Shown here: piece after piece, positions 1 through 5,713 of the stretch
Layout: every line of letters starts with the position of its first letter
Position numbering within the stretch: position 1 is the stretch's first letter
NCBI GenBank assembly: GCA_019747615.1
Contig: JAIEQQ010000460.1
Coordinates: 1 to 5,713 of the forward strand
Direction of reading: 5' to 3'
From: Phycisphaerales bacterium
GTDB taxonomy: Bacteria; Planctomycetota; Phycisphaerae; Phycisphaerales; UBA1924
Length of the DNA: 5,713 nt
The notes under the pieces: model-generated
What the model was told of the DNA's origin: nothing
Database searches by the model: none
What the model saw: the letters and a program-made list of their open reading frames with translations, nothing else
Translations under genes and position numbers: made by a program

Positions 1-425
1 ACCCCACTGGCGGCTATCTCGTCTTCGCAAGCTCCGCGGTTTCGCATGCGAACTACGAGGTGTTCGCGATCAAGGTCGATCAGGCGCTGTTCCCGGCCAA
101 GACGCCGGCCGCGGCCGGTGAGGGCAAGGACGCGGCTCCGGCGGTAAAGCCCGAGGCCGCCGCGACGCCCCCCGCTCTCGCCACGCCGGCGAAGGACTGG
201 CCCCGCGTACGTATCACCAGCGCCACCGGCTTCGACGGCCTGCCCGCATTCAGCGCTGATGGCACGCTGATGATGTGGACCAGCCAACGCGGCCCGAAGC
301 TCGAGGGCGAGCAACGCCCGAGTTCGCAGCTCTGGATCGCGGAGGTCGTCGGTGAGCCGGGGTGGAACGCGACGGCTAGAACCCCGGCATCGCGTGCCAC
401 GACGCCGCCCGCGCCGACGCCGTGA
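1..425 (+). CDS. C-terminal part of a TolB/PD40-like beta-propeller protein (5' end cut)
   Basis: The frame is open from the left edge (first whole codon at 3) to TGA at 423-425, giving 140 visible residues; the true start is outside the window. Two propeller-blade segments are visible. The first is at residues 5-26 (YLVFASS, then NYEVFAIKVD). The second is at residues 68-96 (ITSATGFDGLPAFSADG, then MMWTSQR) and ends with SQLWIAE near 108-114. The GFDGLPxFSxDGxxxxWTSxR pattern is typical of PD40 repeats in TolB-like proteins, which are usually exported. Between the blades, residues 31-65 form an Ala/Pro/Lys-rich, low-complexity linker, and the last 20 or so residues are also Ala/Thr/Pro-rich. 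The GTG at 60 lies inside a blade and is not a credible start. The exact function cannot be told: PD40 propellers act in envelope maintenance, as protein-binding scaffolds or beside peptidase domains, and no catalytic domain is visible. It converges on the pst operon and appears unrelated to it. Confidence 0.8.
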   Translation, partial: PTGGYLVFASSAVSHANYEVFAIKVDQALFPAKTPAAAGEGKDAAPAVKPEAAATPPALATPAKDWPRVRITSATGFDGLPAFSADGTLMMWTSQRGPKLEGEQRPSSQLWIAEVVGEPGWNATARTPASRATTPPAPTP

Positions 426-428
426 ACC

Positions 429-440
429 CCGACGCGTCGG
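429..440. other. 12-bp perfect palindrome just after the propeller gene
   Basis: Four bases after the TGA at 423-425 lies the self-complementary sequence CCGACGCGTCGG. In RNA it could form a 4-bp stem with a CGCG loop. No T-run follows, so it is not a convincing intrinsic terminator. It may be a weak 3'-end hairpin or chance in GC-rich DNA. Confidence 0.3.
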
Positions 441-476
441 CAGGGCGGAGAGAATTCCGACGCAACCACCCGCTCC

Positions 477-503
477 TTTTCACGTTTATGTTCGCGTTAC
501 ACT
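477..503 (+). promoter_or_regulatory. possible sigma-70-like promoter for tRNA-Arg
   Basis: TTTTCA at 477-482 and TACACT at 498-503 each match 4 of 6 bases of the -35 and -10 consensus, but the spacer is only 15 bp. The -10-like box ends 10 bp before the mature tRNA 5' end, a plausible place for a short leader. This stretch is also locally AT-richer than its surroundings. Both matches are weak, so this is tentative. Confidence 0.25.
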
Positions 504-513
504 TCTTTGCCCG

Positions 514-587
514 GTCCCGGTAGCTCAGCTGGATAGAGCAGCCGCCTTCTAAGCGGCAGGTCGTGCGTTCGAGTCGCACCCGGGGCG
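514..587 (+). tRNA. tRNA-Arg (anticodon TCT)
   Basis: The full cloverleaf can be folded by hand. The acceptor stem pairs 514-520 with 580-586 (7 bp, one T-G wobble at pair 2). The D stem pairs 523-526 with 536-539 around a 9-nt loop with GG at 531-532. The anticodon stem pairs 541-545 with 553-557 (5 bp). The 7-nt loop CTTCTAA puts TCT at 548-550, which reads AGA and AGG codons. The variable loop is 5 nt (558-562), and the T stem pairs 563-567 with 575-579 around TTCGAGT. The discriminator base is G587, usual for arginine tRNAs. CCA is not encoded (GTTG lies at 587-590), so it must be added after transcription. No intron, no clear downstream terminator and no partial tRNA copy that would mark an integration event were seen. 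Confidence 0.97.
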
Positions 588-730
588 TTGAATGACCATC
601 GCGATCGCGCAAGTACCTGCTGAGCGGTGTTGAAGCGTGACTCCGGAGGTTTGTTGCGAACGAACTGACGGCTGAATCGACAGACGGGGCGGTCTGGCGT
701 CGCGTCGCGACAGCTTTGCGAGAGTGTGCC

Positions 731-797
731 GCTTGCGTCCGCGTGCTTGCGCCCGCGGCTCCGACGAACGCCATTCCGTGCTTGCGCACGGGGCTCC
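731..797. repeat. three degenerate GCTTGCG units, one forming a perfect hairpin
   Basis: GCTTGCG occurs at 731-737, 745-751 and 780-786. Around the last two, the 20-base units 743-762 and 778-797 match at 18 of 20 positions. The first unit shares only about 12 bases with the others (730-741). In the third unit, CCGTGC (776-781) pairs perfectly with GCACGG (786-791) across a TTGC loop; the other units have decayed symmetry. No T-run follows on either strand, so this is not a standard terminator, although it lies 39-60 bp beyond the pstB stop. The look is that of a small palindromic, REP-like intergenic repeat, which is an inference. Confidence 0.5.
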
Positions 798-826
798 CTT
801 GATCCCTTGATCCCTCGGTCCCTTCA
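795..826. repeat. four-unit tandem 8-bp repeat next to the pstB 3' end
   Basis: Four consecutive octamers read TCCCTTGA, TCCCTTGA, TCCCTCGG and TCCCTTCA. The first two are identical and all four share TCCCT. On the pstB strand this is a purine-rich TCAAGGGA repeat starting 9 bp after the pstB stop. It overlaps the end of the GCTTGCG unit by 3 bases. No protein function is implied. It could be a slippage-prone simple repeat or a 3'-end mRNA element. Confidence 0.7.
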
Positions 827-834
827 GCCCCCAT

Positions 835-1794
835 TCACCCAAATCGACCGGTCACATACTGCTCGGTCTCTGGAAGCTGTGGGTTCTGGAAGATGTCGGC
901 GGTCGGGCCGTATTCGACGAGGCGGCCCATGTACATGAAGGCGGTGTAGTTGGAGCAGCGGGCCGCTTGGTGCATGTTGTGCGTCACGATGACCACGGTG
1001 ATGCGCCCGGCGATGGCGCGGACGAACTCCTCGATCTTCAGCGTTGCGATCGGGTCCAGCGCGCTGCAGGGCTCGTCCATCAGCAGGATCTCGGGCTCGG
1101 CCGCGATGGCGCGGGCGATGCACAGACGCTGTTGCTGACCGCCGGACATGCCCAGCGCCGATTCCTTCAGCCGGTCTTTGACCTCGTTCCAAAGCGCGGC
1201 GGATCTGAGGGCCTTCTCGCACGCGTCCTGCAGCACACTCTTGCGGCTCTCGCCATCGATTCGCAGCGAGTACACCACGTTCTCAAAGATCGACATCGGG
1301 AACGGGTTGGACTTCTGGAAGACCATGCCAATGCGTTTGCGGATCTCGATCACGTCAACGCTCGGGGCGTAGACCGACGACGAGTTCAGGGTCATCTCGC
1401 CGGTGCAGCGGACCGAGTCGATCAGGTCGTTGAGGCGGTTAATGGAGCGCAGGAGTGTTGACTTGCCGCAGCCGGAGGGGCCGATGAGCGAGGTGACCTT
1501 GCCGCGAGGGAAGGACATGTTGATGTCGTAGAGCGCGCGGGCCTTGCCGTAGAAGAGGTTGAAATCGTTGACGTGGATGATGTGGTCTTCTTGCCGCAGA
1601 GCGTCGTGCGTGCGGCTTGCAAAGCCCTGGCCAGCGCGGATGCAATCGGCAAACGCGCTGCTGGACATCGGGCCGGACGTCTCAACGCTCGGATCGACGG
1701 TCACCGCCGGGGCTTTGACGGGTGCTTCGCTGCTGGATGTCGGCGTGCTTTGGACAGTCATGGCGAGCGGCGGCTTTCCGGTTGAGGTGGTCAT
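835..1794 (-). CDS. pstB: PstB, ATPase subunit of the phosphate ABC transporter
   Basis: PstB is the cytoplasmic ATPase that drives phosphate import through the PstC-PstA channel. Starting from ATG at 1794 the product is 319 aa, ending with TGA at 837-835. All ABC motifs are present: Walker [10 protein letters not shown] (105-113), Q-loop in [10 protein letters not shown] (Q160), signature MSGGQQQR (216-223, with M where L is usual), Walker B ILLMDEP (236-242), D-loop SALDP (244-248) and H-loop H272 in [10 protein letters not shown]. PstB hallmarks are the RLND stretch after Walker [21 protein letters not shown] and the C-terminal TGRFG. The ATPase domain begins near residue 71. The first 70 residues are Ser/Thr/Pro-rich and make the protein about 60 aa longer than usual. 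Alternative in-frame ATGs at 1761 and 1668 (277 aa, nearer the family length) cannot be excluded, and none has a strong Shine-Dalgarno sequence. The gene starts 26 bp after pstA, so it is almost certainly cotranscribed and last in the visible operon. Confidence 0.95.
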   Translation of the reverse strand: MTTSTGKPPLAMTVQSTPTSSSEAPVKAPAVTVDPSVETSGPMSSSAFADCIRAGQGFASRTHDALRQEDHIIHVNDFNLFYGKARALYDINMSFPRGKVTSLIGPSGCGKSTLLRSINRLNDLIDSVRCTGEMTLNSSSVYAPSVDVIEIRKRIGMVFQKSNPFPMSIFENVVYSLRIDGESRKSVLQDACEKALRSAALWNEVKDRLKESALGMSGGQQQRLCIARAIAAEPEILLMDEPCSALDPIATLKIEEFVRAIAGRITVVIVTHNMHQAARCSNYTAFMYMGRLVEYGPTADIFQNPQLPETEQYVTGRFG

Positions 1795-1820
1795 GGTACA
1801 TGCCCCGTCGAGAGGTCGGG

Positions 1821-4268
1821 TCAGAATGATTCGCCGTGGAACTTCTTTCGGAGCGAGGAGCGGATCCGCACCGCGGCGGTGTTCATGGTCACCACGACCA
1901 CGATCAACAGCAGCGTTGTGCACCACACGATCGGCTTGGCGGCCTCAGAATCCGGCGACTGGAAGCCGACGTCGTAGATGTGGAAGCCCAGGTGCATGAA
2001 CGATCGATCAAGGTGCAGGAATGGCCACTGTGCTGTCAGGGCGTTCTCGGGGGCCAGCTTCACGGCACCGACGAGCATGAGCGGCGCAACCTCACCAGCG
2101 CCGCGGGCCATCGCCAGGATCGCGCCGGTCATGATGCCCGGCATCGCGCGAGGCAGCACGATCCGCTGGATCGTCTGCCACTTGCTGGCGCCGCAGCCGA
2201 CTGATCCCTCACGCATTGAACGCGGGACCGCGGCGATCGCTTCTTCGGTCGCGACGACCACCACCGGCAAGGTGAGCAGCGAGAGCGTGAGGGCCGACCA
2301 GAGCATGCCCTTGGCGGCGAACTTTGGAGATGGCGCGTGGGCCTCGAAGAACCCGTTGAAGTACGGCGTGGTGGCGATCAGCAGCGCGATGACGACCGCA
2401 ACGCCGACCCACGCCAGGATGCCGAACTTGGCCACCCAGCCCTGCAGCTCGGTCGGCTGCTGGCCCGGGCGTGGTTTGGCAAAGAGGCCAAAGAAAACGC
2501 CGCCGAAGACGAGCACGACGAGCATGCCGAACGCCGCCCACCACGCAATCATGGCCGGCACCGGCAGCTCAAAGCCCAGGAGCGATGCGTTGTCCGTCAG
2601 CGTGATGCCCGAGCCTTTGTCGACGTACGCGCCGACGGTGTAACAGAAGAATCCGAGGCCGAAGACTCCGTAGACGATCGACGGCACACCGGCGAGGTTG
2701 TTGATCGCGATGCGGATTGCGCTGGTGAGCGGGCCCTGCTTGGCGTACTCGCGCAGATAGATCGCGGCGATCACACCCAGCGGCACGACGAGCACGCTGA
2801 GCAGGATCGTCAGCAGCACCGTGCCGAAGATGACCGGGAAGATGCCACCTTCGGTGTTGGCCTCACGCGGCTCGCCGAACACGAACTCGTTCCAACGCGA
2901 GACGTATACGCCGAACTTCTCACCGAGCGACATCTCATTGGGCTGCACGGCGCGGATGACCTGAGACAGCCGCATCGGCTCGCCGGGATCGGTCTGGCGG
3001 ATCGGCGCGAATCGCCCGCTGGCGGCCTCGATGAAGATGGCGCGGACCTGGCGATCCTCGTCGTCCAGGCGTGCGGTAAGGCCGGCGATCTCGATGTATG
3101 ACTTCTCGAGGCGGCCGCGTTCTTCGTCAGCGCTGACCTTCAGGGACTCGAAGTTCTTCTTGAGCTGCGCGACCATCTCAGGGGTTGCACGCGATGCCGA
3201 TGTCGGGCGCTCGACCCAGGCGAAGATCGCGCTCATGAGCGCGACGACGAAGCACGCGGTGCGGAAAGCGGTGCGGACAGGGCTCACTTGGGCGACGAAT
3301 CCCGCCGCGGCCGGCGGCGTGCGGAGGAAGTACAACCCCGCGATTGACCCCGCGAGCACGAAGAGGCTGAACCCCCAGATTAACAGCGGAGAAACGACGG
3401 CCTTAGCGTCCAGTGCGCGCTCGGCCCGCTCCAGTTCCAGCGCCGCCTGCTTGACGCGGAGGCGGATCGACTCGATCTCATGGTTCACCCGACCAACCTC
3501 GACGCGATTCAGCCGCTCGATCTCATCGGCACGCTTGAGCGCCAGCGGCCAGTACTTGTCGAACGCCGCCATCGCCTTGGCCGGATCGCTCCCGCCGATG
3601 AGGCGCGACTCTTCGACGACGAGTTTGCCATCATCCTGCGTCTTGACGACGCGCCGATCGATCTTCACCGGGCCGAACTCGTCGGCATCGGTCGCGGTCT
3701 TGACGATCGACTCGGGCGTGCCGCCCACGATCGACGTTGACCGGACCTGAATGCCCGACGGCGTGCCAAACCACGGGCCCCACTCGCGCCGCTCAAGCAT
3801 GACCGCTTCGGCGGGCGTGGCGCTGCTGCCGATCTGATATACCGGCAGCCAGACGAACGACTGCCCCCCCACTTCGCGATTACCGATTCGATACAGCCGA
3901 CGGAGCAGATCGCCCTTGGCGTTCACAGCGCCTTCGGGCAGCTTGCCGGAGGCTTTCAACGCCGCGACTGCGGCTCGCTCGGTGGCTGATGCGTCGTAGG
4001 CCTCTTCGGTCATCCGAATGCCCATCGCCGCCTTGGTCGCACCATCGGGCGTGGTGTACGTCACACGCTCGATTGGCCGGGGCCAGAACGCGGCGCCGCC
4101 GTTGTACAGCACAAGGCTCAGCAGCGTGATGATCATCACGACGCAGAGCACCAGGGCGGCGCCGGTGAGCCACACCATCGGCTCGCCTCGGGCGTGCAGC
4201 GGCGTGGCGCGCGTGCGCCCGGACATCGGCGGGCTGCTGGGCGTCGGGTTGGCGAGCGGGTCGGCCAT
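1821..4268 (-). CDS. pstA: PstA, long-type phosphate ABC transporter permease with extra membrane segments
   Basis: PstA is one of two inner-membrane subunits forming the phosphate channel. The product is 815 aa; short PstA proteins are about 280-300 and, from memory, proteobacterial long types about 550. TM1 is at 33-55. A soluble domain (57-240) holds the [13 protein letters not shown] and LERREWG motifs remembered from long PstA proteins. Coiled-coil-like helices at 243-290 and 363-412 flank a two-TM hairpin (291-315, 336-352). The stretch [12 protein letters not shown] (467-478) leads into the MetI permease domain (about 476-805), with [18 protein letters not shown] (524-541), the EAA loop at 675-707 ([21 protein letters not shown]), [12 protein letters not shown] (723-734) and [22 protein letters not shown] (751-772). 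A second extra TM pair (571-597, 615-634) lies inside MetI. In the extra loops at 316-336 and 598-614 the charges are basic, fitting the cytoplasmic side. An in-frame TGA three codons upstream makes ATG 4268 the earliest possible ATG start; its Shine-Dalgarno is weak. Stop TGA is at 1823-1821. The gene lies 50 bp after pstC. Confidence 0.95.
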   Translation of the reverse strand: MADPLANPTPSSPPMSGRTRATPLHARGEPMVWLTGAALVLCVVMIITLLSLVLYNGGAAFWPRPIERVTYTTPDGATKAAMGIRMTEEAYDASATERAAVAALKASGKLPEGAVNAKGDLLRRLYRIGNREVGGQSFVWLPVYQIGSSATPAEAVMLERREWGPWFGTPSGIQVRSTSIVGGTPESIVKTATDADEFGPVKIDRRVVKTQDDGKLVVEESRLIGGSDPAKAMAAFDKYWPLALKRADEIERLNRVEVGRVNHEIESIRLRVKQAALELERAERALDAKAVVSPLLIWGFSLFVLAGSIAGLYFLRTPPAAAGFVAQVSPVRTAFRTACFVVALMSAIFAWVERPTSASRATPEMVAQLKKNFESLKVSADEERGRLEKSYIEIAGLTARLDDEDRQVRAIFIEAASGRFAPIRQTDPGEPMRLSQVIRAVQPNEMSLGEKFGVYVSRWNEFVFGEPREANTEGGIFPVIFGTVLLTILLSVLVVPLGVIAAIYLREYAKQGPLTSAIRIAINNLAGVPSIVYGVFGLGFFCYTVGAYVDKGSGITLTDNASLLGFELPVPAMIAWWAAFGMLVVLVFGGVFFGLFAKPRPGQQPTELQGWVAKFGILAWVGVAVVIALLIATTPYFNGFFEAHAPSPKFAAKGMLWSALTLSLLTLPVVVVATEEAIAAVPRSMREGSVGCGASKWQTIQRIVLPRAMPGIMTGAILAMARGAGEVAPLMLVGAVKLAPENALTAQWPFLHLDRSFMHLGFHIYDVGFQSPDSEAAKPIVWCTTLLLIVVVVTMNTAAVRIRSSLRKKFHGESF

Positions 4269-4318
4269 AGTTCGTCAATCCGGTCGGTACGAGGCAGGGA
4301 CACGAACGAGGAGGTCGA

Positions 4319-5713
4319 TTACAACGCCGCGGATCGCTTGCGGAAGCGTTGTCGAATGACTTCGGCGATGGTGTTCACGACAAAGGTGAGGGCAAAGAGG
4401 CAGAGAGCGCCGAGGAAGAGCACGCGGTAGTGCGTCGAGTCTTTCGCGGCTTCGGGCAGTTCCACCGCGATGTTCGCCGCGAGGGTGCGGAAGCCGGAGA
4501 AGATGTTGAGGTCCATCATCGGCGTGTTGCCTGTGGCCATGAGCACGATCATGGTCTCACCGGCGGCGCGTCCGAGGCCGATCATGCACGCGGAGAAAAT
4601 GCCGGAGCCGGCAATGGGCAAGACGACGCGGATGGCGGTCTGCCAGCGCGTCGCGCCGCAGCCCAGAGACGCCGACCGCAGCGAGCCAGGAACCGCCGAG
4701 AGCGCATCCTCGCTGATCGTGTAGATGATCGGGATGATCGCGAAGCCCATCACGATCGCGACGACGAGGGTGTTGCGCTGCGAGTATGACCCGAAGATCG
4801 AGTCGCGTGCGTCCAAGCCGATGCCGCTGAGGAAGCCGGCCAGCGCCGTGGCCATCGCGATCGACGCGACGACGGTGATGGTGAACTTTGCGAGCTGCAT
4901 CGCCGCGGCTTTCGTGCCCACGCGCACCGAGGCGTTCCGCGTCAGCAGCTCATCAACAAACCGCTGCCGCAGCAGCGTGATCAGGATGAACGCGGTGGGC
5001 GTCATCAGCAAGAACCAGCCCGACCACGAGGTGCCGATGCTGCCATCGAGCCATCGCCGGATGTCGGCCTCGGCGAGGTTCTCCTGTGCGATGATCTTGG
5101 CCGGACCTGCATCGGTGACACTGCCGGCAGCGCGGACGAGCTTGCCCTGCAAGACGTAGAAGCCTTCGTGGCGTGCGAGTCGGGCGTCATCGGGCGTCAG
5201 CGTGGCGGAGTCGCGCAGGGATGCGGGCCACTCCGAACGCGGGACTTCGCTCGTTGAGCCCGCGAGAACGAGCACATCCGAATCGCTCGGAGTGAACAGC
5301 GCCCGCTCAAGCGGGCCGGACAGCGTGTAGGTGGCGGTGACCGTCGCGCCCATGACCAGCGCGACCATGGCCAGGTGCCTCATGCTGCTGAGCGCCGCGG
5401 TGATTCGCGTTGGAACCAGTTGCCATAGATACGCCGCGGTCAGGGCCCCGACCGGCACGGTGAAGAACGCCATGAGGACCGCGGGCAGTACGTCTCTGGC
5501 AAACGGCGCGATGACCATGGCGGCGATGAACCCGAGCACGACACTCGGCAGCGAGGCCATCATCTCGATCACCGGCTTGACGGTGTTGCGGACCTTGTGG
5601 TGCAGGATCTCAGAGGTGTAGATCGCGGCGAAGATCGCGATGGGAGCCGCGAAGAGCATCGCGTAGATCGTGGCCTTGAGCGTGCCGAAGATCAGGGGCG
5701 TCAGCGAGTACTT
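4319..5713 (-). CDS. pstC: PstC, long-type phosphate ABC transporter permease (N-terminus cut by window edge)
   Basis: PstC pairs with PstA to form the membrane channel for phosphate. The frame is open from the right edge (first codon 5713-5711, AAG) to TAA at 4321-4319, giving 464 visible residues. The ATG at 5659 is internal: the preceding codons read KYSLTPLIFGTLKATIYA, the start of a MetI domain, so at least TM1 and any soluble N-terminal domain lie outside. Visible motifs, numbered from the edge, are ASLPSVVLGFIAA (53-65), the EAA loop at 340-366 (VPGSLRSASLGCGATRWQT, then RVVLP), GLGRAAGETMIVLMATGNTP (379-398), FRTLAANIAVELPE (408-421) and THYRVLFL (427-434). Extra membrane helices near 80-98, 111-132, 229-248 and 273-297 split the MetI domain, as in the long PstC class. 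A hydrophilic segment at about 139-219 lies between two of them. Basic loops at 100-112 and 249-276 suggest the cytoplasmic side. It is upstream of pstA in the same operon; the promoter, and any Pho box, is beyond the window. Confidence 0.95.
   Translation of the reverse strand, partial: KYSLTPLIFGTLKATIYAMLFAAPIAIFAAIYTSEILHHKVRNTVKPVIEMMASLPSVVLGFIAAMVIAPFARDVLPAVLMAFFTVPVGALTAAYLWQLVPTRITAALSSMRHLAMVALVMGATVTATYTLSGPLERALFTPSDSDVLVLAGSTSEVPRSEWPASLRDSATLTPDDARLARHEGFYVLQGKLVRAAGSVTDAGPAKIIAQENLAEADIRRWLDGSIGTSWSGWFLLMTPTAFILITLLRQRFVDELLTRNASVRVGTKAAAMQLAKFTITVVASIAMATALAGFLSGIGLDARDSIFGSYSQRNTLVVAIVMGFAIIPIIYTISEDALSAVPGSLRSASLGCGATRWQTAIRVVLPIAGSGIFSACMIGLGRAAGETMIVLMATGNTPMMDLNIFSGFRTLAANIAVELPEAAKDSTHYRVLFLGALCLFALTFVVNTIAEVIRQRFRKRSAAL

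Noticed and set aside
514..587. tRNA-Arg as an integration (attachment) site for a mobile element
   Set aside because: No duplicate of the tRNA 3' end, integrase or phage-like gene is visible in the window.
600..609. 10-bp palindrome CGCGATCGCG after the tRNA
   Set aside because: Short CG-rich palindromes are expected by chance in this composition, and no second copy or associated motif was seen.
776..791. Hairpin as an intrinsic terminator for pstB or the tRNA
   Set aside because: The stem is good but no T-run follows on either strand, and it better fits the local repeat family.
376..842. Minus-strand open frames of 97-152 codons across the tRNA and intergenic region
   Set aside because: They run through the tRNA and the short repeats in antisense and have no domain-like content, so they are chance frames.
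967..1461. Plus-strand open frame of 164 codons opposite pstB
   Set aside because: It lies fully over the conserved ABC ATPase motifs of pstB and has the residue bias of an antisense shadow, with no recognisable motif.
1795..1926. Extension of pstB to an earlier start inside pstA (363 aa)
   Set aside because: It would overlap the pstA 3' end by about 100 bp, and its first 44 residues look like out-of-frame translation of pstA.
2337..3101. Long plus-strand open frame (254 codons) opposite pstA
   Set aside because: Its composition (Asp/Glu/Arg/His-rich, no recognisable domain) is what a GC-rich gene gives on its opposite strand. The minus-strand frame carries clear PstA motifs throughout.
835..5713. 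The long permeases as a new kind of transporter rather than a phosphate system
   Set aside because: PstB hallmarks (DEPCSALDP, THNMxQAAR, TGRFG) and the conserved PstA/PstC C-terminal motifs identify a Pst phosphate importer. The novelty lies in the inserts, not in the basic function.

Overview
The window is GC-rich throughout. The evidence below suggests a planctomycete-type bacterium, perhaps of the class Phycisphaerae: very long, coiled-coil-bearing PstA and PstC permeases, a TolB/PD40-like propeller protein with an Ala/Pro linker, weak Shine-Dalgarno sequences, and short GGGA-type tandem repeats between genes. That placement is inference from the style of the genes, not from a phylogenetic marker.

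Layout. Positions 1-425 (+) hold the 3' end of a beta-propeller (TolB/PD40-type) protein gene. A tRNA-Arg(TCT) gene lies at 514-587 (+). Positions 588-834 contain no gene, but hold two kinds of short repeat: degenerate GCTTGCG hairpin-like units (731-797) and a four-unit tandem 8-mer (795-826). Everything from 835 to the right edge is on the minus strand and is one high-affinity phosphate-uptake operon in the order pstC (cut by the window edge), pstA, pstB, with 50-bp and 26-bp spacers. It converges on the tRNA and propeller genes.

How the genes work together. PstC and PstA are the two membrane subunits that form the phosphate channel, and PstB is the ATPase that drives it. The phosphate-binding protein PstS and the regulator PhoU are not in the window. 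PstS, the pstC start and any Pho box would lie beyond position 5713. PhoU is not directly downstream of pstB, where many bacteria have it.

The main points of interest are structural. The permeases belong to the long PstC/PstA class. PstA (815 aa) also carries a two-helix membrane hairpin inside its periplasmic coiled-coil region and a second extra membrane pair inside the MetI transport domain. PstC carries an extra soluble segment of about 80 residues. PstB probably has an N-terminal disordered tail of about 70 residues. I see no CRISPR, insertion sequence, phage gene or wholly new system here. It is a conventional uptake operon with unusual subunit architecture.
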